Below, one piece after another: positions 53,620 through 62,176 of a stretch of 64,000 nt of DNA; position 1 is the first letter of the stretch, and each line of letters opens with the position of its first letter. Source of the stretch: Halopseudomonas maritima (GTDB taxonomy: Bacteria; Pseudomonadota; Gammaproteobacteria; Pseudomonadales; Pseudomonadaceae); the NCBI RefSeq assembly GCF_021545785.1, contig NZ_CP079801.1:992001-1056000 (forward strand), read 5' to 3'. The notes under the pieces are model-generated. The model ran no database searches, was not told the DNA's origin, and was given only the letters and a program-made list of their open reading frames with translations. The position numbers were made by a program, and so were the translations under genes.

Positions 53620-54660
53620 ATGCAATACCGCCCTCTCGGCCGCAGCAACCTCAAGGTCAGCGCCCTCTGCCTGGGCACCATGACCTGGGGGGAACAGAAC
53701 ACGCAGCAAGAGGCTTTCGCCCAGATTGATCGCGCCCGCGACGCCGGCGTCAACTTCATCGATACCGCCGAGATGTACCCGGTGCCCCCCAAGGGCGACA
53801 CCTACGGCGCAACAGAGAGCATCATCGGCAACTTCTTCGCCCAGCGTGGCGGTCGCGACAAGTGGATTCTTGCCAGCAAGATTGCCGGCCCGGGCAATGG
53901 CATGACATACCTGCGCGACGGCCGCACACGCTTCACCCGCGAGCATATCAACCAGGCCATCGACGGCAGCCTGCAGCGCCTGCAGACTGACTACGTTGAC
54001 CTCTACCAGCTGCACTGGCCCGACCGGCAGACCAACTTTTTCGGTCAGCTGGGCTATCGTCACAACCCGGACGATGAGCTGACAGCTTTTGAAGACACGC
54101 TGGAAGCGCTGGACGCTCTGGTCAAGGCCGGCAAAGTACGCCACATCGGCCTGTCCAACGAGACCCCCTGGGGTGTCAGCCGCTTTCTGCACCTGGCCGA
54201 CAGCCGGGGCTGGCCACGCATGGTGTCGATCCAGAATCCGTACAACCTGCTCAACCGCAGCTACGAGGTCGGCCTGGCAGAAATGTCGATACGCGAGCAA
54301 ATTGGACTACTGGCCTATTCACCTCTAGCGTTCGGCGCACTGACCGGCAAGTACCTCAACGGCCTACGCCCGGAAAAAGCGCGCCTGACGCTATTCGAAC
54401 GCTTTGTACGCTACAGCAACCCGCAGGCCCAAAAAGCCTGTGCTCGCTATGTGCAACTGGCTCGCGACCACGGCATGGACCCGGCGCAGATGGCGCTGGC
54501 CTTTGTCACCCGCCAGCCCTTTGTCACCAGCAACATCATCGGTGCCACCAACATGGATCAGCTCAACCGCAACCTCAGCAGCATCAACATGGGGCTGACC
54601 GACAGCGTGCTCAAGGCCATTTCCGACATCCATCAAAGCCAGCCCAACCCCGCCCCCTGA
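53620..54660 (+). CDS. tas: Aldo/keto reductase, Tas family
   Basis: NADP(H)-dependent reductase of 346 residues; physiological substrate unknown. The AKR tetrad is present: Asp and Tyr in NFIDTAEMYP (about 46-55), Lys in ILASKIAGP (about 87), His in YQLHWPDR (about 130). Cofactor-binding segment near the C-terminus: NIIGATNMDQLNRNL. AAGGAG lies 6 bases before the ATG. A homologue stands next to rplM in P. aeruginosa. Confidence 0.9.
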   Translation: MQYRPLGRSNLKVSALCLGTMTWGEQNTQQEAFAQIDRARDAGVNFIDTAEMYPVPPKGDTYGATESIIGNFFAQRGGRDKWILASKIAGPGNGMTYLRDGRTRFTREHINQAIDGSLQRLQTDYVDLYQLHWPDRQTNFFGQLGYRHNPDDELTAFEDTLEALDALVKAGKVRHIGLSNETPWGVSRFLHLADSRGWPRMVSIQNPYNLLNRSYEVGLAEMSIREQIGLLAYSPLAFGALTGKYLNGLRPEKARLTLFERFVRYSNPQAQKACARYVQLARDHGMDPAQMALAFVTRQPFVTSNIIGATNMDQLNRNLSSINMGLTDSVLKAISDIHQSQPNPAP

Positions 54661-54682
54661 CGTTAAGGAAGCACCGCCGAAT

Positions 54683-54703
54683 GAGCACCCCCAAGGGGTG
54701 CTC
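54683..54703 (+). terminator. Hairpin after tas
   Basis: Perfect 9-base stem GAGCACCCC/GGGGTGCTC with loop CAA, 23 bases past the tas stop. No T-tract follows. Confidence 0.45.
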
Positions 54704-54804
54704 TGCAGCCACCGCTTGACCCGCCACGCCACTCAGTAGACACTCGCCACCTGCGGCCATTTCGGCCATTTGTGTCCGATCTACCCTGCTCAAAGACAAC
54801 AACG

Positions 54805-55818
54805 ATGAACAGCAGCGCCACCCCGTTGCGTCAGGTTGCCATTCTGGCCACTGACGACACCATCACCTCGACCCTGGCCCAGGCCAAGGACTTTTTCTAT
54901 ATGGCCAGCCTGAATACCGGGCGCCAACAGGGCCTGGGGCTGACCCCTGGCTTCGAGGCACGGGTGGTTACACCTGACGCGCGCCCGGCCATCAGCTTCA
55001 ACCGCGACCCTATCCCGGCGCAGGGCACTATCGACGAGACCGAGCCGCAGCTGATCATCCTGCCGGCCTTTTGGGGCGACTTTGACCAGCTGCAACAACG
55101 CTACCCCCAGGTATTGCCCTGGTTACAGCAACAGAGCCAGCGCGGCGCGCTGATCGGTGCCGTGGCCACCGGCGCCTTCTGGCTCGCAGCAGCCGGCTTG
55201 CTGGACGGTCGGGAGGCAACCACCTACTGGCGCTTTCACGATGAGTTCGCCCACCGGTTTCCAAAGGTTGAGCTGCAACGCGACAAGCATCTCACCGACG
55301 CCGGTCAGGCGCTGTGCGCAGCAGGCATCAGCTCGGGGCGTGACCTGTTCGTACATCTGGCCGAGCGCCTGTGCAGCCCAGAGGTTTCGCGCACCCTGGC
55401 GCGCGACGTGTTCTACGAAGTGCAACGCAGCTACACGCCGGGCGTCATCGGCTTTGGCGGGCAGAAGATGCATCAGGACATGGCGATTTTGCAGATTCAG
55501 CAGTGGCTGGAGCAACACTTTGCAGAGAAGTTTCGCTTTGAAGACGTCGCCAGCCGGCACGGCATGAGCATTCGCAACTTCATGCGCCGCTTCCACCAGG
55601 CCACCGGCGATAAGCCGTTGCATTACCTGCAGCGGCTGCGCATTGAAATGGCGAAAACTCTGCTGGTGACCGGCAACCAGAGCATCAAGACCATCAGCTA
55701 CGAAATCGGCTACGACGATGCCAGCTTCTTTGCCCGGCTGTTTCGTCAACATACCGGGCTGTCGCCGAATGCCTTTCGCCGCTCACATCAGCAGAGCGGC
55801 CGCGAACCTGCCGCCTGA
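54805..55818 (+). CDS. GlxA-type AraC-family transcriptional regulator with DJ-1/PfpI domain
   Basis: Predicted DNA-binding regulator of 337 residues. The N-terminal class I amidotransferase-like domain (about 8-190) includes ALIGAVATGAFWLAAAGLLD, where the Cys common in this elbow is replaced by Ala, so it should be a sensor rather than an enzyme. The C-terminal AraC domain has two helix-turn-helix units (about 232-325; FEDVASRHGMSIRNFMRRF and IKTISYEIGYDDASFFARLF). The ATG at 54805 is preferred over a GTG at 54772, although neither has a strong ribosome binding site. Target and ligand unknown. Confidence 0.87.
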   Translation: MNSSATPLRQVAILATDDTITSTLAQAKDFFYMASLNTGRQQGLGLTPGFEARVVTPDARPAISFNRDPIPAQGTIDETEPQLIILPAFWGDFDQLQQRYPQVLPWLQQQSQRGALIGAVATGAFWLAAAGLLDGREATTYWRFHDEFAHRFPKVELQRDKHLTDAGQALCAAGISSGRDLFVHLAERLCSPEVSRTLARDVFYEVQRSYTPGVIGFGGQKMHQDMAILQIQQWLEQHFAEKFRFEDVASRHGMSIRNFMRRFHQATGDKPLHYLQRLRIEMAKTLLVTGNQSIKTISYEIGYDDASFFARLFRQHTGLSPNAFRRSHQQSGREPAA

Positions 55819-55825
55819 CAACAGC

Positions 55826-56917
55826 TCAGGGCTTGTGCGGGCGAGCCAGGAACTCGTGGGACTGCATTTCCAGCAGGCGACTGAGGGTACGCTGGAATTC
55901 AAACTCCAAACGCCCGCCCGCGTAGAGGTCCTTTAACGGCACCTCGGCAGAGATGATCAGCTTGACGTTGCGATCATAAAATTCGTCGACCAGGTTGATA
56001 AAGCGTCGCGCCATATCATCCTTGGCCACGTTCATCTGCTCCACATTGGCGATCAAGACCGCGTGAAACACGCGCCCCAGCTCAATGTAGTCATTCTGAC
56101 TACGCGGGCCATCACACAGTGCGCGAAACTCGAACCAGGCCACATCCTCGCAGACGCGCAGGGACTGGATCGGTCGATTTTCGATAATCAGCGCCTCGCC
56201 CTCACTGACGCTGGCCAGATCAGGCACCAGACTCTCGAAGCTGCGACGCAAGCTGCTATCGGCTTCACTATCGAGCGGATAGTGGTAGAGCTCGGCCTGC
56301 TCCAGCGCACGCAACCGGTAATCCACACCATTGTCTACGTTAACCACTTCGGTGCAGCTGTTAAGCAGGGCGATTGCCGGCAGGAAACGCGCACGCTGCA
56401 AACCATCCTTGTACAGCCCGTCAGGCACGATGTTAGAGGTCGCCACCAGGGTCACGCCCTGGGCAAACAGCTCTTCCATCAGGCTGCCCAGAATCATTGC
56501 ATCGGTGATATCGGAGACAAAAAACTCATCGAAGCAAATGACCTTGGCTTCACCCGCGAAGCGTTCGGCAATCAGCTTGAGCGGGTTTTTCTGCCCCTTG
56601 AGCCCCTTGAGTTCGTGGTGCACGCGCTGCATGAAGCGGTGAAAGTGGGTGCGCATCTTGCGATCAAAGGGCAAGGCGTCATAGAAAGTATCGACCAGAT
56701 AGGTCTTGCCGCGCCCGACTCCACCCCAGAAATACAGCCCCTTGATCGACTCTGGCTTGCGCTTGCGCAGGCGATCGAGCAGACCGGGGCGGGCCTGTTC
56801 GCTGGCAACCAGATCGTCGTACAGGCGCTGCAGGTGCCGAACGGCCCGCTCTTGAGCAGGGTCGTGAAAAAAGTCGGGACGCTGGAGGTCCGCCTTGTAT
56901 CGTTCCAGGGGAGACAT
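55826..56917 (-). CDS. zapE: Cell division ATPase ZapE (AFG1 family)
   Basis: AAA-type ATPase that associates with the Z ring under stress. It has 363 residues. Walker A is GGVGRGKTYL (about residues 65-74) and Walker B is in VICFDEFFVSDITDA (about 132-146). C-terminal conserved region FINLVDEFYDRNVKLIISAE. It converges on the GlxA-type regulator with 7 bases between the stops. Confidence 0.94.
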   Translation of the reverse strand: MSPLERYKADLQRPDFFHDPAQERAVRHLQRLYDDLVASEQARPGLLDRLRKRKPESIKGLYFWGGVGRGKTYLVDTFYDALPFDRKMRTHFHRFMQRVHHELKGLKGQKNPLKLIAERFAGEAKVICFDEFFVSDITDAMILGSLMEELFAQGVTLVATSNIVPDGLYKDGLQRARFLPAIALLNSCTEVVNVDNGVDYRLRALEQAELYHYPLDSEADSSLRRSFESLVPDLASVSEGEALIIENRPIQSLRVCEDVAWFEFRALCDGPRSQNDYIELGRVFHAVLIANVEQMNVAKDDMARRFINLVDEFYDRNVKLIISAEVPLKDLYAGGRLEFEFQRTLSRLLEMQSHEFLARPHKP

Positions 56918-56982
56918 GCGCGAGATACCAGTAGGGAAAAACGGGGGAGCGATACTCTAACGCCCGCATCGCCCCTTGGCAA

Positions 56983-57615
56983 TCAAGCGCCCCCGCCCAG
57001 AACCCGCTCCACCTCAGCTTTCAGTGGTACCAGCTTGCCGTGGAAGAAGTGCCCCGTGTCGGCAAAGCGCACCACTTCTGCATCCTGCTCGTCGGCAAAG
57101 GCCGCGTACACCGCTTGCGGTGCGACCACATCGTCCACCTCGCCCATCATCACGCTGACCGGGCCCGCCAGCGGCTTGAGCAGGTGGAAAGCCTGTTTCT
57201 CCACCGACGGCGCGACCAGCACCAGGCGCTCTGGCCACCGGGTCATGCGCGAAGCCGCCGCGGCCGCCACGTAGCCGCCAAAGGAAAACCCCAGCAGCCA
57301 CAGTTCTCGCACGGCCAGATGGGTCTGCGCCCACTCCAGCACCGCCAGACAATCATCTACTTCGCCGCTACCATGGTCGTGTTCGCCGGCACTGGCACCG
57401 ACGCCGCGAAAGTTGAACCGCAGAGTGCTGGCACCCAGGTCCCGCGCAGTGCGCATCAGCGTGTGCACTACCTTGTTCTGCATGGTCCCGCCCTGCACCG
57501 GGTTAGGATGGCAGATAACCGCAACCACACCCTCGCGCTCGCCCTCGGTCAAGATTGCCTCCAGCGGACCAACCGGGCCATCGATCATCAGATTTTGCTC
57601 GCCAGCTCGACTCAT
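56983..57615 (-). CDS. Small alpha/beta hydrolase (dienelactone-hydrolase-like)
   Basis: Protein of 210 residues with an alpha/beta hydrolase fold: VICHPNPVQGGTMQNKVV near the oxyanion site, a nucleophile elbow GFSFGG (Ser about residue 108), Asp in GEVDDVV and His in TGHFFHG. The catalytic triad is therefore complete. Proteins of this kind are widespread; the substrate is unknown. The ATG at 57615 was chosen for the family-like N-terminus MSRAGEQNLMIDGPVG. It lies 65 bases upstream of zapE on the same strand. Confidence 0.83.
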   Translation of the reverse strand: MSRAGEQNLMIDGPVGPLEAILTEGEREGVVAVICHPNPVQGGTMQNKVVHTLMRTARDLGASTLRFNFRGVGASAGEHDHGSGEVDDCLAVLEWAQTHLAVRELWLLGFSFGGYVAAAAASRMTRWPERLVLVAPSVEKQAFHLLKPLAGPVSVMMGEVDDVVAPQAVYAAFADEQDAEVVRFADTGHFFHGKLVPLKAEVERVLGGGA

Positions 57616-57965
57616 TCTAGGTACTCCGTGACTACCGTGCGTGACCGGGCGTCGCACCAGCGGAACCTGCCGACGGCGCAATGCTCAAAAGCCATATTCT
57701 GGCCTTTGCGTCTTTGCCCTGACAAGCTGACAGCCGTGGCACCGACTGCGGTGAGCCAAGCGTCCGGCGCATGCACGCGGCGCCGCGCGTCACTGTGGCG
57801 CGCATGGCGGGGGCAACAATCGCGGTAGCAACCGGTTTAAACGCGGTGCGACGATGCAGGCAGAATTTCAACGGCCCGCTAGCCTTGCCCGACAAAACTG
57901 TTTACCGTAAGCCAAGGCAAGGTGCACTGACCTGAACGCACCAACCGATAGATGAGGGACCCAAG
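57616..57965. other. 350-base intergenic region without a recognised gene
   Basis: Lies between two divergent genes. It is GC-rich at 57770-57830 and more mixed elsewhere. No family-like reading frame, tRNA or strong hairpin with T-tract was seen. It presumably carries both promoters, but none stands out. Confidence 0.5.
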
Positions 57966-58424
57966 GTGGAAGCAAGCGAAAACCTGTGGATTGCAACAGC
58001 CGTCGCACTGGCCGTTGGTATTGTAGTTGGCATCGTACTGGCGCAAGTATCACGTCGCGTCAGCGGTGGCAGCAACGCCAGCGCCCAGGCTCAACTCGAA
58101 AGCCTGCAGCTGCGCTTTGAAGAGTACCAGCAGGAAGTGTCGACCCACTTCAAGACCACTGCCACGCTGGCCAGTCGCCTGAACCGCAGCTACCAGGACA
58201 TCCAGGAACACCTGACCCACGGCGCACTCGAGCTGGCACCCGACGACATGACCCGTCAGCGCCTGCTGGCTGCGCTGGACCAGCAAGACGGCACCGTGCG
58301 CGACAACAGCAGCCGCCAGGCGCCCGCGTTCGACTCGCTGGAGCCGCCCCGCGATTACGCACCCAAGGAAGCCAACGGCCCCGGCACCCTGTCCGAGGAT
58401 TTCGGCGTAAAGCGCAAATCCTGA
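57966..58424 (+). CDS. zapG: YhcB/ZapG family (DUF1043) inner-membrane protein
   Basis: Bitopic membrane protein of 152 residues linked in E. coli to envelope synthesis and cell division. N-terminal membrane helix LWIATAVALAVGIVVGIVLAQ (about 7-27), coiled coil AQAQLESLQLRFEEYQQEVS (about 40-59) followed by the family motif FKTTATLASRLNRSYQDIQEH. The tail is disordered. The start is the GTG at 57966, with GAGGG upstream; no ATG fits. Confidence 0.86.
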   Translation: MEASENLWIATAVALAVGIVVGIVLAQVSRRVSGGSNASAQAQLESLQLRFEEYQQEVSTHFKTTATLASRLNRSYQDIQEHLTHGALELAPDDMTRQRLLAALDQQDGTVRDNSSRQAPAFDSLEPPRDYAPKEANGPGTLSEDFGVKRKS

Positions 58425-58462
58425 TGCAGCGGCCCGCGCCCTGACCGGTGCGGGCCAACACC

Positions 58463-59596
58463 ATGCCCCATTCCGCACAATCAACCTTCATTCGGCACAG
58501 TGACGATGGCAGCACGCTGCACATTGCGGGCGACTGGACACTGGCCAACTACGCCCGTCTGCGCCAACAACTGGCAAGCCTGCAACCCACTGACACGCCT
58601 CACACGGTTGATTTGAGCGCCCTCAACACGCTGGACACCGCCGGCGGCCAACTATTGGCCGATTTGCTTGGCCCGGACCAACTACAGCACCTACTCAAGC
58701 AGGATCAGCAACTGCCTGACGAGCGCCGGGCGCTACTGCAACGGCTGGCCGATATCCAGCCTGAGCCCGACCCGCAGCCGGCAACGCACATCAACCCGGC
58801 GCTGGTGCTGCTCGAGCGCATCGGCGCGAAGATGCTGCTACTGGCCGGCGACCTGCGTGCGCTACTGGGCTTTATTGGCCTGACTCTCAGCAGCCTGCTG
58901 GCCAACCTGTTGCGCCCTGGCCGCTGGCGACTGACCGCCATCGCCGCGCAGATTGAACAAACCGGCATCAACGCTATCCCGATCGTGGCACTGCTGACCT
59001 TCATGGTCGGCGCGGTGATCGCCTTTCTTGGCGCCACCGTGCTGCGGACCTTCGGTGCCGAAATATTTACCGTCGACCTGGTCGCGTTCTCCTTCCTGCG
59101 CGAGTTCGGCGTACTGCTGACCGCCATCCTGATGGCCGGCCGCACTGCCAGCGCCTTCACCGCGCAAATCGGCTCGATGAAAGCCAACGAAGAGATCGAC
59201 GCCATCCGCGCACTGGGACTCAACCCCCTGGAGCTGCTGGTGCTGCCGCGCGTTATCGCGCTGCTGATAACCCTGCCGGCCCTGACGTTTATCGCCATGC
59301 TGTGCGGCCTGCTGGGTGGCGCCATGGTGTGCGCCTTCAGCCTGCACGTATCTCCCACCATGTTCATCAGCATGCTGCAGGAAAATGTCGACGTGCAGCA
59401 CTTCCTGCTGGGCCTAGCCAAGGCACCCGTGTTTGCCTTCCTGATCGCAGTGATTGGCTGCATGGAGGGCTTCAAGGTGTCGGGTAGCGCCGAGTCGGTT
59501 GGCGAACACACCACCTCCAGCGTGGTGCAATGCATCTTTGTGGTGATTCTGGTGGATGCGCTGGCCGCACTCTTTTACATGGAGATGGGTTGGTGA
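58463..59596 (+). CDS. MCE-system ABC permease with N-terminal STAS domain (MlaB-MlaE-like fusion)
   Basis: Inner-membrane permease of an MCE lipid transporter, 377 residues. The first ~85 residues are STAS-like (LHIAGDWTLANYARLRQQL; HTVDLSALNTLDTAGGQLLADL), corresponding to MlaB, fused to a MlaE domain (about 120-377; LREFGVLLTAILMAGRTASAFTAQIG and EIDAIRALGLNPLE are family hallmarks). The ATG at 58463 is preferred; a GTG at 58448 is possible. The stop overlaps the ATPase start (GTGA). The fused form matches PA3211-type operons rather than the classical mlaFEDCB. Confidence 0.88.
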   Translation: MPHSAQSTFIRHSDDGSTLHIAGDWTLANYARLRQQLASLQPTDTPHTVDLSALNTLDTAGGQLLADLLGPDQLQHLLKQDQQLPDERRALLQRLADIQPEPDPQPATHINPALVLLERIGAKMLLLAGDLRALLGFIGLTLSSLLANLLRPGRWRLTAIAAQIEQTGINAIPIVALLTFMVGAVIAFLGATVLRTFGAEIFTVDLVAFSFLREFGVLLTAILMAGRTASAFTAQIGSMKANEEIDAIRALGLNPLELLVLPRVIALLITLPALTFIAMLCGLLGGAMVCAFSLHVSPTMFISMLQENVDVQHFLLGLAKAPVFAFLIAVIGCMEGFKVSGSAESVGEHTTSSVVQCIFVVILVDALAALFYMEMGW

Positions 59597-60390
59597 GCAG
59601 CGACGAACACAGCAACGCCGTGGTGCAGGTGCGGGGCCTGGTCAACCGCTTTGGCACGCAAACCGTTCACGACAACCTGGACCTGGATATCCTGCCGCGC
59701 GAAGTGCTGGGCGTGGTCGGCGGCTCGGGCACCGGCAAGTCTGTACTGCTGCGCTCCATTGTCGGCCTGCGGCGCCCCAACGCCGGCTCGGTCAAGGTAT
59801 TCGGCAAAGACCTGCAGACCCTGCCCGCAGCAGAGCGCTCCATACAGGAACGCCGCTTTGGCGTACTGTTTCAGTCTGGCGCGTTATTCTCCTCGCTGAC
59901 CGTGGTCGAAAACATCGCCCTGCCGCTGATCGAACACAGCGGCCTCAGCCGAGACGACGCCGAGCATCTGGCACGCATGAAGGTGGCGCTGACCGGCCTG
60001 CCGCCCGGCGCCGGTGACAAATACCCTTCCATGCTGTCCGGTGGCATGGTCAAGCGCGCCGCCCTGGCCCGCGCACTAGCGCTGGACCCTGACATCCTGT
60101 TTCTCGACGAGCCCACCGCCGGCCTGGATCCTATCGGCGCTGCCGCCTTTGACGACCTGATCCGCACCCTGTGCGATGCCTTGGGGCTCAGCGTCTTCCT
60201 GGTTACCCACGATCTGGATACCCTGTACGCCATCTGCGACCGAGTCGCCGTGCTATCCGAAAAACGCGTGCTCATCGCCGACACCCTGGAGCGCGTTGCC
60301 GAGACCGACAACGCCTGGGTGCAGAGCTATTTTCACGGCCCGCGCGGACGCGCCGCCGCCTATCAGCAGCCCACCCCGGCCAAGGAGTAA
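59593..60390 (+). CDS. MCE-system ABC ATPase (MlaF-like)
   Basis: Cytoplasmic ATPase of 265 residues that powers the transporter. Walker A GGSGTGKS (about residues 42-49), signature LSGGMVKRAALARAL (about 146), Walker B ILFLDEPTAGLDP (about 170) and switch His in LVTHDLDTL. The start is the GTG at 59593, overlapping the permease stop by 4 bases. Confidence 0.92.
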   Translation: MSSDEHSNAVVQVRGLVNRFGTQTVHDNLDLDILPREVLGVVGGSGTGKSVLLRSIVGLRRPNAGSVKVFGKDLQTLPAAERSIQERRFGVLFQSGALFSSLTVVENIALPLIEHSGLSRDDAEHLARMKVALTGLPPGAGDKYPSMLSGGMVKRAALARALALDPDILFLDEPTAGLDPIGAAAFDDLIRTLCDALGLSVFLVTHDLDTLYAICDRVAVLSEKRVLIADTLERVAETDNAWVQSYFHGPRGRAAAYQQPTPAKE

Positions 60391-60398
60391 GCCTGCCC

Positions 60399-61337
60399 AT
60401 GGAAACCCGAGCCAATCATGTGCTGATCGGCCTGTTCACCGTCCTCGCGGCACTGGCCTCGATTGTCTTTGCCATCTGGCTGAGCAGCGCCAGCACCAGC
60501 AGTGAGCAGAATTACTACACGGTCGTGTTCAAGCAGGCGGTTACCGGCCTGTCGCGCGGCAGCGCAGTGCAGTTCAGCGGCATTCGTATCGGCGAAATCA
60601 CCGAGCTAAGCCTGGACCACGACGACCCCCGGATCGTGCGCGCACGCATCCTGATTGACGCCAACGTGCCGATCAAGCAGGACACCAAGGCTCGCCTGTC
60701 CTTCACCGGCATCACCGGCAACTCGGTCATCGAGCTGACCCACAACGACCCGAACAGCCCGCCGTTGACCGCCGAACGCGGCGAAGACCCAATCATCTAC
60801 GCGGCACCCTCGCCGCTGGCCAGCCTACTGACCAACGGCGAAGACCTGATGACCAATATCAACAAACTGGTGGTCAACGCCCGCGACGTTCTCTCAGAGG
60901 ACAACGTCAAGCACCTGAGCGAAACGCTGGAGGGTCTCAATCAGGCCACTCAGAGCATTGCCGACCCCAACGGCAACCTGCAGCAGCTGATCGCCGAACT
61001 GCGCAGCACCAGCCAGGCCGCCACCGAAGCCCTGGAGCACAGCAGCCGGCTGATTGCCGATGCCGACCAGTTGCTCAACCAGGAAGGGGCGCAAACCCTG
61101 CAAAGTGCCCGCGATACCATGGCCTCGGTTGCCGAAACCAGCGCCCAGCTGGAGAAGATTCTCAGCGAAAACCGCTACGCCCTGAAAAGTGGCATGCAAG
61201 GCCTGGGGCAACTGGACCCGGCAATCAACGAGCTGCGCGGTACCCTGGCCGACTTGCGCAACCTGACCCGCCGCCTGCAGGACGACCCCGCCCGTTTTTT
61301 GCTCGGGCGTGAACAGCGACAGGAGTTTCAGCCATGA
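60399..61337 (+). CDS. MCE-domain lipid-binding protein (MlaD-like)
   Basis: Periplasmic lipid-binding subunit anchored in the inner membrane, 312 residues. N-terminal membrane helix LIGLFTVLAALASIVFAIWL (about 9-28), one MCE domain (about 40-120; AVTGLSRGSAVQFSGIRIGEI), then a long helical region (about 150-300) that in relatives forms a tube or oligomer. It is longer than E. coli MlaD (183 residues). AAGGAG lies 11 bases before the ATG. Confidence 0.9.
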   Translation: METRANHVLIGLFTVLAALASIVFAIWLSSASTSSEQNYYTVVFKQAVTGLSRGSAVQFSGIRIGEITELSLDHDDPRIVRARILIDANVPIKQDTKARLSFTGITGNSVIELTHNDPNSPPLTAERGEDPIIYAAPSPLASLLTNGEDLMTNINKLVVNARDVLSEDNVKHLSETLEGLNQATQSIADPNGNLQQLIAELRSTSQAATEALEHSSRLIADADQLLNQEGAQTLQSARDTMASVAETSAQLEKILSENRYALKSGMQGLGQLDPAINELRGTLADLRNLTRRLQDDPARFLLGREQRQEFQP

Positions 61338-61957
61338 CCTTCCGCACCCTGACCTCCGGACTGGCACTGGCCGGCCTGCTCTCAGCCTGCAGCGTGTTAC
61401 CCAAAAGCGAACCACTGACGTTCTACCAGATGCCAGCGCCGGCACTCGATCGACATACTGGCCCAGCGTTGCCAATCAGTCTGCGTATCACCACGCCGGC
61501 CAGCAGCAGCGCCTTGCAGACCACCCGCATTCTGGTAACACCCGACAACAACACCCTGAGCAGTTACCAGGGCGCGCGCTGGGCAGACCCCAACCCCAGT
61601 CTGCTGCGTGAACAGTTGGTGCAGGCGTTTGAGCAGGACGGCAGCTTTAGCTCGGTAACCACCGAAACCCACGCCGTGCGTGCCGATGTGCACCTGTTCA
61701 GTGACCTGCGCCAATTCCAGACCCGCTACCAAGGCCAGCAGGCCAGCGTGGTGATCGAACTGGATGCCAAGCTGATCGACCCCAGCACCCGGGCAGTCAT
61801 TGCCGCCCGCCACTTCAGTGTCCAGCAGCCACTGCCAGACACCGCCGTCAACGCGGTGGTCGACAACTTCGGCGTGGCCAGCGAGCAACTGGCGCGCGAA
61901 CTGCTGGCCTGGAGCCGCGACGCGCTCAATGACGTTGAGCCGACAAGCCTGAAGTAA
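61334..61957 (+). CDS. ABC-type transport auxiliary lipoprotein (PqiC/PF03886-like)
   Basis: Lipoprotein of 207 residues with lipobox LLSAC (Cys at about residue 19). The segment LTFYQMPAPA and the later VRADVHLFSDLRQFQTRYQG and AARHFSVQQPLPD resemble the auxiliary lipoprotein family that includes PqiC, thought to link MCE complexes to the outer membrane. Its ATGA overlap with the MCE gene makes it part of the same operon. No mlaC-like gene follows. Confidence 0.85.
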   Translation: MTFRTLTSGLALAGLLSACSVLPKSEPLTFYQMPAPALDRHTGPALPISLRITTPASSSALQTTRILVTPDNNTLSSYQGARWADPNPSLLREQLVQAFEQDGSFSSVTTETHAVRADVHLFSDLRQFQTRYQGQQASVVIELDAKLIDPSTRAVIAARHFSVQQPLPDTAVNAVVDNFGVASEQLARELLAWSRDALNDVEPTSLK

Positions 61958-61973
61958 CCCTCCCCCTGCGCGT

Positions 61974-61992
61974 GGGCGCCGCGCTGGCGCCC
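61974..61992 (+). terminator. Hairpin after the MCE operon
   Basis: Perfect 7-base stem GGGCGCC/GGCGCCC with loop GCGCT, 17 bases after the last stop. There is no T-tract. Confidence 0.4.
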
Positions 61993-62110
61993 CGACAGAC
62001 CTGCAACACCTCCCCAGGCGAGCGCTGACTGCCCTGCCCGTCAGCCGGCACACCCACATCTATAGCGCCGGACTCCGAGACAGTTTGCTTTACCTTTCTC
62101 ACATAAATAG

Positions 62111-62129
62111 AATGCGAATCCCTCTCATT
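62111..62129 (+). promoter_or_regulatory. Putative Fur box upstream of the TonB-dependent receptor
   Basis: AATGCGAATCCCTCTCATT agrees with the 19-base pattern AATGAGAATNATTCTCATT at 15 of 18 defined positions. It lies 47 bases before the receptor start. This predicts derepression when iron is low. Confidence 0.65.
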
Positions 62130-62176
62130 AGCACAATAAGAATCTGCCAACTCTCGACATTCAGGAAAGCAACGTC

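Noticed and set aside
57632..57895. An 87-codon minus-strand frame in the intergenic gap before zapG
   Set aside because: No ribosome binding site, no hydrophobic or domain pattern, and Arg-rich chance composition.
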